NCBI GenBank assembly: GCA_005772765.1
Contig: SXIR01000075.1
Location: forward strand, 1 to 45,601
Direction of reading: 5' to 3'
DNA length: 45,601 bases
Source: Actinomycetota bacterium
GTDB lineage: Bacteria > Actinomycetota > Acidimicrobiia > IMCC26256 > PALSA-610
Below the pieces are notes generated by a model. The model searched no databases. It saw only the letters and a program-made list of their open reading frames with translations, and had not been told where the DNA came from. The translations under genes and the position numbers were made by a program. The number at the start of each line of letters is the position of its first letter. Within the stretch, counting starts at the first letter, position 1. Shown in pieces: positions 37,867 to 45,601 of this stretch.

Positions 37867-39033
37867 ATGGAGCGCTACCAGTCCACATTGTCGTCATGGG
37901 ACGACTTCCCCGTGCACCAGGTCGCCGAGACGATTCGCCACGCCGGCCCGAGCGACCGCAACTTCTACGACCGCTACTACTTCAACTTGCACGGCAGCAG
38001 CGACGAGTTGTTCATGGTGATGGGGCTCGGCGTCTACCCGAACCTCGGTGTGATGGACGCGTTCTGTTGCGTCCGTCGCGGCGACTTCCAGCGCGTCGTG
38101 CGAAGCTCGAAGGTGCTCGACGATCGGATGAACACGACCATCGGCCCGATCCGAGTCGAAGTCATTGAGCCGTTGCACAAGGTGCGGTTCATCTGCGACC
38201 CGTCGGCACCCGGGGGTGCAGCAACCGACGGCAGCGAACTCCAAATCGCGGCCGACCTCGTCTGGGAGGGGACGATTCCCGCGTATGAGGAACCGCGCCA
38301 GTTCGTCCGCAAGTACGGGCGCGTCATGTTCGACACGATGCGCTTTGCACAAACCGGCAGCTGGTCGGGCTCGATCGAAGTCGCCGGCGAAACGATCACC
38401 GCGACGCCTGACCGCTTCGGCGGCACCCGCGACCGCAGCTGGGGCGTACGACCGCACGGCGAACCCGAACACCCTGGCATCCGCCAAGGCGAAGGTCAGA
38501 TGACGGGCATGTGGAACTACGACCCGATGCAGTTCGACGACCACTCCATTCTGTACATGCTCAACGAAGAGGCCGACGGCGAACGCGTCCTCGAAGAGGC
38601 GGTCCGCATCTGGAGCGACCCGGGCCGCGGGGTCGAGCACCTCGGTCGGCCCGAGTACGACCACACGTTGAAGCCGGGAACGCGGATGGTCACGCACTCG
38701 ACGATCACGTTCCCCGACGCGCCCGAAGGCAATCTCGAGGTCGACGTCGAGCCGTTGCTCCCCGCATACATCGCGATCGGCACCGGTTACGGGATCGAGG
38801 ACGACTGGCGCCACGGCATGTACCAAGGCCCGCTCGCGGTGCAAGGTCGCGAGTTCAAGATGGCCGACATCGAACCGTTCGGGCACTTCACGATCGTCGA
38901 CCAGGTGGCGCGTTTCACCCAATCGGTCGACGGTGCGACGAATGGCATCGTCGGGTATGGGCTGCACGAACACGCGTTCATCGGACCGTTCCCGAAGTTC
39001 GGGATGGACGGCCCCCACGACGGCGCACGGTGA
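37867..39033 (+). CDS. Lipocalin-like protein, paralogue B (DUF7064/7065-type)
   Basis: 388 residues from ATG 37867; ATG 37831 is a possible longer start. It is a paralogue of the protein at 35394-36575, sharing HQVAET, LGVYPNLGVMDA, TTIGPIRVEVIEPLHKVRF, DRSWGVR and the GTGYG/DQVARF C-terminal part. The two copies are on opposite strands 1.3 kb apart, suggesting an old inverted duplication rather than a recent one because many residues differ. No signal peptide or membrane span. Function unknown; see the entry for paralogue A. It is followed 11 bp later by the hydrolase-cyclase gene. Confidence 0.65.
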   Translation: MERYQSTLSSWDDFPVHQVAETIRHAGPSDRNFYDRYYFNLHGSSDELFMVMGLGVYPNLGVMDAFCCVRRGDFQRVVRSSKVLDDRMNTTIGPIRVEVIEPLHKVRFICDPSAPGGAATDGSELQIAADLVWEGTIPAYEEPRQFVRKYGRVMFDTMRFAQTGSWSGSIEVAGETITATPDRFGGTRDRSWGVRPHGEPEHPGIRQGEGQMTGMWNYDPMQFDDHSILYMLNEEADGERVLEEAVRIWSDPGRGVEHLGRPEYDHTLKPGTRMVTHSTITFPDAPEGNLEVDVEPLLPAYIAIGTGYGIEDDWRHGMYQGPLAVQGREFKMADIEPFGHFTIVDQVARFTQSVDGATNGIVGYGLHEHAFIGPFPKFGMDGPHDGAR

Positions 39034-39044
39034 GCTGACAGGGC

Positions 39045-40385
39045 GTGCTCGACTACGCCCGCAACCCGGACGGCGCGCAAGTTGCGTTTCGCGTCGTCGG
39101 CGACGCGCCGACGACCGCGAGCCGCACCGTCGTGTACGTCCCCGGGTTGCTGTACCCGATCGAAGTCATCGACGACGACCCTCCGTACGCGCGCTTCGTG
39201 CAAGGTCTCGCGGCGATCGGTCGAGTCGTGATCGTCGAGCGGCGCGGCATCGGAGCGTCCGACCCAATCGACTGGGACGGCGACGTCTTCGCCGCCTGGG
39301 CGGACGACGTCATGTGCGTCCTCGACGCGGTTGGTGTCGAGCGGGCAGCCGTCGTCGGTTACGCGAGCGGCGGACGGGTCGCGCTCACTGCGGCTGCGCG
39401 CCATCCAGACCGAGTCGACGGTGTCGTGGCAATGCACGCTGGCGTCGCGCTGGGCGACATCGGCCGCGCCGAACGCGACATGCTGCGCGTGGCGCTGGCG
39501 GCCGCGGTCGACCGGGATGCGCAGGTCGCGAGCGCGATGCGTTCGGCAACCGACCCCAGCCGCGCCGATGATCGCAGCTATCAGGAATGGTTCGAACGGG
39601 GTGGCCGCCTCGGAGCGGGGCCGCATGCCGCCGCAAGCTTCTGGCGCGCGGTGTTGGGCGAGACCGAAGACATCGAGTCGTTGCTCGGCGCAATCCGCGC
39701 ACCGACGCTTGTACTCCATCGCTCCCAGCAGATGTTGCTCCCGCTCGATGCATCCCGCGCCCTCGCAGCCGCGATTCCGACCGGCGAGTTCCGTGAGGTT
39801 CCGGGGCCGGATCTGAGCCCGAACTGTGGTGACGTCGACGGGCTGATCGCAGTGATTGCCGAGTACCTCACGGGGCGGGCGGTCGCACTCGCCACCGATC
39901 GCCCGTTGCGAGCATTGGTCTTCACCGATCTCGTGGGCTCGACCGAGACGCTGTCGGAGGTCGGTGATGTCCGTTGGCGTCAGATTCTCGACCTGCACGA
40001 CGGCCTCGTGCGCAAGGCCCTCGAACGCAACGGTGGGCACCTCCTCAAGTCCACCGGTGACGGCGTGCTCGCCGTGTTCGAGAACGCCTCACGCGCCCTG
40101 CGAGGTGCGGCCGAGCTCCGTGCGGCAATCGGTTCGATCGGTCTCGACGTGCGCATCGGCGTGCACGTCGCCGAAGTCGAGATCCGCGGCGACGACATCG
40201 CGGGGCTCGGCGTGCACGTCGCCGCGCGCATCATGCACCGGGCCGGCGCGGGCGACATTCTTGCGTCCGACGCGGTGGTCCAAGTTGCCATGGGCGGGGA
40301 CGCGACATTCGAGTCGGTCGGCCTGCACGAACTGCGCGGCATCGAGCGTCCGATCGAGCTCGCGCGGCTGGTCACGGAGTCGTGA
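39045..40385 (+). CDS. Alpha/beta-hydrolase fused to class III adenylate cyclase (Rv1900c-like)
   Basis: 446 residues from GTG 39045. Residues 1-280 are an alpha/beta-hydrolase: the oxyanion strand VVYVPGLL, RRGIGASD, and a nucleophile elbow GYASGG (105-110) in which Ala107 occupies the usual Ser site, so esterase activity is doubtful. Residues 288-440 are a cyclase domain with Asp295 (VFTDLVGST), KSTGDG with Lys335 and Asp339, and VHVAARI, where His391 stands at the usual Asn position before Arg395. The fusion order matches mycobacterial Rv1900c/LipJ. The hydrolase part may act as a ligand sensor (inference). Its stop is 8 bp from the convergent aldo/keto reductase stop. Confidence 0.85.
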   Translation: MLDYARNPDGAQVAFRVVGDAPTTASRTVVYVPGLLYPIEVIDDDPPYARFVQGLAAIGRVVIVERRGIGASDPIDWDGDVFAAWADDVMCVLDAVGVERAAVVGYASGGRVALTAAARHPDRVDGVVAMHAGVALGDIGRAERDMLRVALAAAVDRDAQVASAMRSATDPSRADDRSYQEWFERGGRLGAGPHAAASFWRAVLGETEDIESLLGAIRAPTLVLHRSQQMLLPLDASRALAAAIPTGEFREVPGPDLSPNCGDVDGLIAVIAEYLTGRAVALATDRPLRALVFTDLVGSTETLSEVGDVRWRQILDLHDGLVRKALERNGGHLLKSTGDGVLAVFENASRALRGAAELRAAIGSIGLDVRIGVHVAEVEIRGDDIAGLGVHVAARIMHRAGAGDILASDAVVQVAMGGDATFESVGLHELRGIERPIELARLVTES

Positions 40386-40393
40386 TCCACGCG

Positions 40394-41311
40394 TCACACG
40401 AGCTGCGCCACGAGCTCGGCCGGGAGTGACTGCTCGGACCACTCCACCGCTGACGCGATTTCGTGCGGTTCGCGCGCGCCGACGAGCACTCGGGTCACTG
40501 CGGGATGGGCGAGCGCGAACTGGATCGCCGCGTGTGGAAGCTCGACGTTGTAGGACGCGCACGTCGCGGCCAGCGCGCGCGCCCGGGCGACGAGGTCTTC
40601 CGGAGCGACTTCGTAGTCGTAGGTGGCGCCCGACTCCGGTCGCGCCAGCAGGCCACTGTTGAACACGCCACCCAGGTAGACCTCGACGCCGTTCGCGGCG
40701 CAGGCCGGGAACAGCTCGTCGGCGGCAGTCCGATCCAGCAACGAATAGCGGCCCGCCACGAGGACGCAATCGAGGTCGACCCGGTCGACGAACCGCGTCA
40801 ACATCGCACATTGGTTCATGCCCGCGCCGACCCGCCCGACGACGTGTTGCTCGCGCAATTCGATGAGCGTGGGGAACGCAGCGGCGAGAGCCTCGGCTTC
40901 GTGTTCGTCGGGATCGTGAACGTGCACGATGTCGATGCGATCCACACCGAGTCGTTCGAGACTCGACTCGAACGCCCGCAGCACGCCGTCGCGCGAGAAG
41001 TCGAAGGCCGGGTCGACGGGCGGCAGATCGTGGAAGATCGTCGGTGCGTGGTCGTCCACTGGGACGAGCACCCGACCGACTTTCGTACACAGCTCGTATT
41101 CGTCCCGCGGCCGACCGCGCAGCGCCGCGCCGAGCCGGCGCTCGGATTCACCATGCCCGTAGAGCGGCGCCGTGTCGAAGCACCGGACGCCACGCTCCCA
41201 GGCCGCGTCGACCGTTGCGATCGCGTCGACGTCGGAGACCGACTCGAACAGGTTGCCGAGCGGCGCGCATCCGAGGCCGAGCCGACTCACCAAGCGTTCG
41301 ATCGCAGCCAC
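40394..41311 (-). CDS. Aldo/keto reductase
   Basis: 305 residues with the AKR tetrad: Asp46 and Tyr51 (DTAPLYGHGESE), Lys77 (CTKVGR) and His132 in IVHVHDPD. The barrel also has FNSGLLA and the NADP-binding tail VLVGAREPHEI. It resembles D-threo-aldose / L-fucose 1-dehydrogenase-like members, which oxidise sugars at C1. The start is ATG 41311. It is divergent from a solute-binding-like gene over 200 bp, in line with sugar metabolism, but the substrate is not known. Confidence 0.85.
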   Translation of the reverse strand: MAAIERLVSRLGLGCAPLGNLFESVSDVDAIATVDAAWERGVRCFDTAPLYGHGESERRLGAALRGRPRDEYELCTKVGRVLVPVDDHAPTIFHDLPPVDPAFDFSRDGVLRAFESSLERLGVDRIDIVHVHDPDEHEAEALAAAFPTLIELREQHVVGRVGAGMNQCAMLTRFVDRVDLDCVLVAGRYSLLDRTAADELFPACAANGVEVYLGGVFNSGLLARPESGATYDYEVAPEDLVARARALAATCASYNVELPHAAIQFALAHPAVTRVLVGAREPHEIASAVEWSEQSLPAELVAQLV

Positions 41312-41383
41312 GGGTTCGGACGTTACGCGGCGAGTGCCTCGGTTGCAGTCCGCAGGTGTCGACCGCGGCCAGCAGCAGCAGCG

Positions 41384-41407
41384 GATCGAGGTCGAGATCG
41401 AGGTCGA
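41384..41407. repeat. Two 12-bp direct repeats in the AKR/solute-binding divergent region
   Basis: GATCGAGGTCGA occurs twice back to back. It lies in the 200-bp gap between the divergent genes and could be simple slippage or a site for a regulator that binds direct repeats. Confidence 0.6.
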
Positions 41408-41511
41408 GGAGCGAACGGTCGGTCACATGCTGTTCGGTCGACCCGCCAGGGTCGCATCGATCCGAGCCGGGGCGCGACACTGACTGGATCGGCGGCGAGA
41501 GGAACGCGAAC

Positions 41512-42594
41512 GTGACCTTGCGAGTTGCACTGGTGGGTGGGCCGATGTACGACCACCTCTATCGACTGTTCGACGATCGTGACATCGAGATCGTGGTGCA
41601 TGCCGATCACCCGACGCTCAACCGCGAGGTCGCGGCACGCCTGGCTGCGGGCGACCGCATCGACGTCTTGGCAACCCACTCGAAGTACGCACCGTCGCAG
41701 GCGCAGTGGTTACGCCCGCTCGACGACCTTGTCGACGTCGGTGCCCTCGCGCCGCTCGCGGTCGACCTCTGCAGATTCGACTCGACGTTGCTCTGCGCGC
41801 CGCGCCTCATCGACGTCCGCATTCTTTGGCTGCGCGCCGACCGCCACCCGCACGCACCCGATACCTGGACCGACGTCGTCGAACTGGGCGTACGGTTCGG
41901 GTTTCCCGGCCGCGAATCGGGCCTGTTCGGCACGTTTTACGAGCTCGTCGTCGGTGCTGGAGGCCGAATCTTCGACGACGACGGCAGTCCGTGCTTCGAA
42001 TCCGACGAGGCCGTCGCCGCAATCGAGCAACTCGTTCGACTCGCCGACGGCGCACCCGGCGACCTCCCCGACTGGCACTACGACCAGGTCGACACCGCAC
42101 TCCTCGACGGGCGGATCGACGCGGCCGGAGTGTGGCCAGGCGGTTGGGGGCCGATCCGCGCCAGCGACATCGCCGACGTCCTCGAACCGCACCCCTACCC
42201 GGCCGGTGCGCAACGCCGAGTGAGCTACGCCGGATGTCATGCTTGGGCCATTCCGACCACATGCGGCGATGTCGATGCGGCCGCCGAACTCGTCGCGGCG
42301 CTGAACGCACGCTCGGCGCACGCACTCGACGCCACCGGCGGAACCGTGTGTGCGCACGTGGAGGCGTTCGCGGCCATCGAACCCTCCAGTGACACCGACC
42401 GACAGCGCTTGGAGATCACGAAACAGACCATCGCCGAATCGATGATCACCTACCCGGCGCACCCGCGCTTTCCGCAACTCGAAGACGCAGGTTGGGTGTC
42501 GATCAACGAGGCATTACGACGACGGTGCACCGCCACTGATGCCGTGACACGCATCCAACGCGCCGCGTTGAGCGTGTTGACGTCGAGCGGCTAA
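41512..42594 (+). CDS. Solute-binding-protein-like protein without a signal peptide
   Basis: 360 residues from GTG 41512 with a GAGAGGA ribosome site. The fold reads like a type 1 extracellular sugar-binding protein (IEIVVHADHPTLNREVAARLAAG, IDVLATHSKYAPSQAQWLRPLDDLV, WADWHY- and GGWG-type pocket residues). There is no signal peptide or lipobox, and the open frame upstream is not signal-like. No ABC permease or ATPase gene is nearby. It may be a cytoplasmic ligand sensor or an orphan binding protein. Its placement against a sugar-type aldo/keto reductase hints at a carbohydrate ligand. Confidence 0.7.
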   Translation: MTLRVALVGGPMYDHLYRLFDDRDIEIVVHADHPTLNREVAARLAAGDRIDVLATHSKYAPSQAQWLRPLDDLVDVGALAPLAVDLCRFDSTLLCAPRLIDVRILWLRADRHPHAPDTWTDVVELGVRFGFPGRESGLFGTFYELVVGAGGRIFDDDGSPCFESDEAVAAIEQLVRLADGAPGDLPDWHYDQVDTALLDGRIDAAGVWPGGWGPIRASDIADVLEPHPYPAGAQRRVSYAGCHAWAIPTTCGDVDAAAELVAALNARSAHALDATGGTVCAHVEAFAAIEPSSDTDRQRLEITKQTIAESMITYPAHPRFPQLEDAGWVSINEALRRRCTATDAVTRIQRAALSVLTSSG

Positions 42595-42612
42595 GCACTC
42601 GACGAGCGACGA

Positions 42613-43851
42613 CTACACGACGTCGATGTGCGCGTCGCGCCCGTTGCGTGGCTGCACGGGCCGGTTGTTCTCCTCGACAAAGTGCGACTGCAACTCGTCG
42701 AGTTGCGCCGCGCTCATCGTGATCGGTTCGGCCATCACCCGCCACGCGACCCCTTCGGTGCACGGCGGCGTGGTCAGCGAACCGCGGTAGTGGAAGAAGT
42801 CCGGCGTCTTGGGCAGCAGCATCGACGGATCGAAGTTCCCGGCATCGGCCTCGACCGTCGGCGCGCCGATCGCATCGAGGATCGGATCGAAACCTTCGAG
42901 CGCGGCACCTTCGTCGATCATGATGCCGACAACCGCGAGCTTGCCGTCGGCGTCGACATGCACGAGATGCACTTCAGCCGCGTGGTGCTTACCGTCGATC
43001 GTGTGCTCGCTCGGCGCGTGAAAGTGGAACTGCTCGAGGTCGTACTCGTGTCGCTGTTGGCTGACCGAACCCGCGCCCTTGGCGTTCACCTGAATCGTGT
43101 GGCCGTTGTCGACAACGGTCACCGGCACTGCGTCGTAATCGAGTTCGGTCGTGCTGTCGACCTTGTCCCATTCGCTCGAGAGGTCGATCGGGCTCTGCTC
43201 GGTTCCTTCGGCGCACTCGATGTACTCGTCGGCGAGCCTCGCCCAGTCGTCGGCCTCGGCGTAGGTCCAATGCGGCGGCCCGTCCGCCTGCGACTCCGGG
43301 TCATCGCCATGCGACCCCGCGTCGTCATCGTGCGACTCGGTGTCGTCATCGTGCGACTCGGTGTCGTCATCGTGCGACTCGGTGTCGTCATCGTGCGACT
43401 CGGTGTCGTCATCGTGGGGCTGCGTCTCGTCGGTCGCATGATCGTCGGTCGGCGCGTCGTGGTCGCCACCATCGGTGTTCGCGCCTCCACCTGCCGCGCC
43501 GAGTTCGGCGAGATCGGCTCGCAGTTCGGCCAGATCTGCGCGCAGCGCCTCGACCTGCACCTCGGCGTTGCCCGATTGATCGCCAGAGTCGAACACGGTG
43601 CCGCCCGCAAACAAGACCAACGCGCCAACGAGCGCGCCGGCCAGAAAGCGGCGGGTGTCGGGGTTGGCCAGCGAGCCCTGGACGCTGTTGACGACCGGGC
43701 CCACCTTCGCGATTACCTGCGTGAGTGGCGACGGCGCGGCCGTATCCTCGGGCGCATCCGACTCGTCGGCCGCGACCGATGCATCGGGCGCGACCGGTTC
43801 ACCGATGGGTTCGGGTTCGGGCGCAGTCTGGTCGAGTTCCTCCTCAGCCAT
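42613..43851 (-). CDS. Membrane-anchored alpha-carbonic anhydrase with His/Asp-rich linker
   Basis: 412 residues from ATG 43851 (MAEEELDQ). An acidic cytoplasmic N-tail (1-65) is followed by one membrane span (about 69-86) and a short coiled coil (about 97-117). Next comes a linker with four HDDDTES repeats (146-174). The alpha-CA domain fills 190-412, with zinc ligands His276, His278 and His295 (FHFHAPSEH and AEVHLVH) and the LTTPPC loop (359-364). It would hydrate CO2 outside the membrane. Alpha-CAs are usually secreted through a cleaved signal peptide, so the anchored form is a less common variant. The metal-binding-like linker may concentrate zinc (inference). Confidence 0.88.
   Translation of the reverse strand: MAEEELDQTAPEPEPIGEPVAPDASVAADESDAPEDTAAPSPLTQVIAKVGPVVNSVQGSLANPDTRRFLAGALVGALVLFAGGTVFDSGDQSGNAEVQVEALRADLAELRADLAELGAAGGGANTDGGDHDAPTDDHATDETQPHDDDTESHDDDTESHDDDTESHDDDTESHDDDAGSHGDDPESQADGPPHWTYAEADDWARLADEYIECAEGTEQSPIDLSSEWDKVDSTTELDYDAVPVTVVDNGHTIQVNAKGAGSVSQQRHEYDLEQFHFHAPSEHTIDGKHHAAEVHLVHVDADGKLAVVGIMIDEGAALEGFDPILDAIGAPTVEADAGNFDPSMLLPKTPDFFHYRGSLTTPPCTEGVAWRVMAEPITMSAAQLDELQSHFVEENNRPVQPRNGRDAHIDVV
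43321..43404 (-). repeat. 21-bp tandem repeat encoding HDDDTES
   Basis: Four perfect 21-base units, plus a 12-base partial, inside the carbonic anhydrase gene. Confidence 0.95.
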
Positions 43852-43898
43852 ACAGGAAGCGTCGGCACGGCAGGCGCCCGCCTGAACAGGGGATCTAC

Positions 43899-43928
43899 AA
43901 TCTGACGCCCCGTCAGATTTGCGCAAAT
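43899..43928. promoter_or_regulatory. Overlapping dyads in the carbonic anhydrase / deacylase promoter
   Basis: AATCTGACG (43899-43907) and CGTCAGATT (43911-43919) are perfect inverted 9-base arms around CCC. They run into a second palindrome ATTTGCGCAAAT (43917-43928). The first has the shape of a TetR-family operator. They lie in the 99-bp gap between divergent genes. Confidence 0.55.
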
Positions 43929-43950
43929 CTCGCCCCGAAAGGTCGTTTCG

Positions 43951-45601
43951 ATGCTCGATGTCTTGTTGCGAGGTGGCACCGTGATCGACGGGACCGGACG
44001 TCCCGGCCGCATAGCCGATATTGCTATCCGCGACGGTCGCATCGCCGCCGTTGGCGAGATCGATGAACCGGCGCAGACCGTGGTCGACGCCACCGGTCTA
44101 CTCATCACTCCGGGCTTCGTCGACCCGCACACGCACTCCGACGCGCAACTGTTCTGGGATCCGGGCGCTTCGCCGTCGAACGTGCACGGTGTGACGTCGG
44201 TGATCGGGGGCAACTGCGGTTTCACGCTCGCACCGGTCAAGGCGGTCGACGCCGCGTACTTCCAACAGATGATGGCGAAGGTCGAGGGCATGCCTCTCCC
44301 CGCGCTCGAAAACGGCGTGCCGTGGAATTGGGAGACGTTCGGCGAGTACCTCGATCGCCTCGACGGCAAGGTCGGCGTCAACGTCGGGTTCTTGGTCGGC
44401 CACTGCGCGATCCGCCGATACGTCATGGGCCCCGACTCCGTCGGCAGCGAGGCAACACCCGAGCAGATCGACGCGATGGTCGCGCTGTTGCGGGAGTCGA
44501 TCGAGGCCGGTGGCCTCGGTTTCTCGACCACGTTGAGCAAGACGCACAACGACGGCGACGGCCAACCTGTCCCCTCGCGCTGGGCAACACACGACGAGGT
44601 CTTGGCGCTGTGCGGCGCGGTCCGCGACCACGAAGGCACCACGCTCGAAGCGATCGTCGACGGGTGCCTCGACATGTTCAGCGACGACGAGATCGATCTC
44701 CTCGCGCGCATGTCTGCCGCGGGCCAGCGTCCGCTGAACTGGAACGTGCTCACGGTCGACTCGTCCGCGCCCGACCGCATCCCGCGTCAACTCGCGGCGT
44801 CGTCACGTGCACGCGAGATCGGCGGCCGGGTCGTGGCGTTGACGATGCCGGTACAGGTGCCGATGAACATGAGCTTCGGGACGTACTGCGCGCTGTTCAT
44901 GATCCCGGGATGGTCCGACGTGATGAGCCTGCCGCGCGACGAACGCCAAGCGCGGCTCGGCGACCCTGGGGTGCGTGCCGAACTCGACGCTCGCGCCAAA
45001 TCACCCGAGGCGGGCGTGTTCCGTCGGCTCGGCGACTGGCACAACTACGTCCTGGGCGACGTCTACGCGCCCGAGAACGACGGCCTCAAGGGGCGCCGTG
45101 TCGGCGACATTGCGAAGGAACGTGGCCGGGACGCGTTCGACACGCTCCTCGACATCGTCATCGCCGACGACCTCCGCACGATCCTGTGGCCGATCCCATC
45201 CGACGGCAACACGGAGAGTTGGACGCTGCGCGCCGAACTGTGGGCCGACGATCGTTCGATGATCGGCGGGTCCGACGCGGGTGCACACCTCGACCGCATG
45301 TGCGGTGCGCCGTACACGACTCGGTTTATCGGTGACTGCATCAACGGGCGAAAGCTCGTGCCGGTCGAGCGCGCCGTGCAGATGTTGACCGACGAACCCG
45401 CTCGACTCTTCGGGCTACGCGAACGCGGACGAATCGAAGTCGGCTGGCACGCCGATGTGTGCGTGCTCGATCCCGACACCGTCGGCGCCGATCACGCAAC
45501 CCTCGTCGAGGATCTCCCCGGAGGCTCGGCCCGGCTCACGGCCGACGCGCAAGGCGTGCGCCACGTGTTCGTCAACGGCGTCGAGACCGTCCGCGACAAC
45601 C
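43951..45601 (+). CDS. N-acyl-D-amino-acid deacylase / amidohydrolase family 3 (3' end outside window)
   Basis: 550 codons from ATG 43951 are visible with no stop, so the gene runs off the right edge. It begins LLRGGTVIDGTGRPG, the composite-domain start of cyclic amidohydrolases. The metal motif is GFVDPHTHSD with His60/His62, and GGNCGF gives Cys89, the residue matching the bridging Cys of D-aminoacylases. GGSDAGAHLDRM near the C-terminus carries the catalytic Asp. The family hydrolyses N-acyl-D-amino acids or related amides. Substrate not determinable. Probably controlled by the dyad at 43899-43919. Confidence 0.85.
   Translation, partial: MLDVLLRGGTVIDGTGRPGRIADIAIRDGRIAAVGEIDEPAQTVVDATGLLITPGFVDPHTHSDAQLFWDPGASPSNVHGVTSVIGGNCGFTLAPVKAVDAAYFQQMMAKVEGMPLPALENGVPWNWETFGEYLDRLDGKVGVNVGFLVGHCAIRRYVMGPDSVGSEATPEQIDAMVALLRESIEAGGLGFSTTLSKTHNDGDGQPVPSRWATHDEVLALCGAVRDHEGTTLEAIVDGCLDMFSDDEIDLLARMSAAGQRPLNWNVLTVDSSAPDRIPRQLAASSRAREIGGRVVALTMPVQVPMNMSFGTYCALFMIPGWSDVMSLPRDERQARLGDPGVRAELDARAKSPEAGVFRRLGDWHNYVLGDVYAPENDGLKGRRVGDIAKERGRDAFDTLLDIVIADDLRTILWPIPSDGNTESWTLRAELWADDRSMIGGSDAGAHLDRMCGAPYTTRFIGDCINGRKLVPVERAVQMLTDEPARLFGLRERGRIEVGWHADVCVLDPDTVGADHATLVEDLPGGSARLTADAQGVRHVFVNGVETVRDN

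Noticed and set aside
43321-43404. CRISPR-like repeat
   Set aside because: In-frame coding repeat with no spacers.

Overview
The window looks like a chromosomal stretch of a high-GC actinobacterium. It uses GTG starts often, has several near-leaderless genes and almost no AT-rich spacers. It carries a second-type topoisomerase pair, mycobacterial-style class III adenylate cyclases and many acyl-CoA and short-chain dehydrogenase genes. The overall mix fits Acidimicrobiia (Ilumatobacter-like), but that is an inference from gene content, not a database result. I see no rRNA, tRNA, CRISPR array, transposase or prophage gene.

Layout. 1-0.7 kb: end of an Asp/Thr-repeat protein and a DUF1272 zinc protein. 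0.7-11.4 kb: a topoisomerase block in which the A subunit (parC-like) and B subunit (parE-like) genes are 6.3 kb apart. Between them lie an MFS exporter, an FHA-plus-helix-turn-helix gene divergent from a large kinase/STAND-like ATPase, a 35-residue membrane peptide with a dyad-rich leader, and a possible structured RNA. 11.5-15.5 kb: a membrane-anchored beta-helix protein, a MaoC hydratase, an SDR, and an amidohydrolase with a perfect KstR-type operator. 15.6-18.3 kb: speD-speE (spermidine synthesis) and a secreted glycerophosphodiesterase. 18.4-21.9 kb: SDR, SnoaL-like protein, enoyl-CoA hydratase, fpg and yqgE. 22-26.5 kb: a 1481-residue secreted Calx-beta / glycine-rich surface protein. 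26.6-30.9 kb: an F420/FMN split-barrel protein, an ECF sigma factor with a membrane partner, and an acyl-CoA synthetase. 30.9-35.3 kb: an adenylate cyclase, an enoyl-CoA hydratase, a GNAT/enolase-superfamily operon and a lipoprotein. 35.4-39 kb: two paralogous lipocalin-like proteins on opposite strands flanking a zinc-ribbon membrane protein and a Fae-like protein that lacks the catalytic histidine. 39-45.6 kb: a hydrolase-cyclase fusion, an aldo/keto reductase, a signal-less solute-binding-like protein, a membrane alpha-carbonic anhydrase, and an N-acyl-D-amino-acid deacylase cut by the right edge.

Working together. Several genes fit CoA-thioester catabolism of hydrophobic compounds: acyl-CoA synthetase, two crotonases, MaoC, SDRs and an amidohydrolase with a KstR-type site. 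Signalling is rich: a kinase/FHA pair, two cAMP cyclases and an ECF sigma. Convergent gene pairs often share bidirectional hairpins that overlap or sit close to their stop codons. The most interesting items are the histidine-less Fae homologue between paralogous genes, the divergent FHA-HTH / kinase-ATPase pair, the small membrane peptide with its palindrome-rich leader, the GNAT-racemase operon, and the hairpin that makes two convergent proteins end in the same residues.
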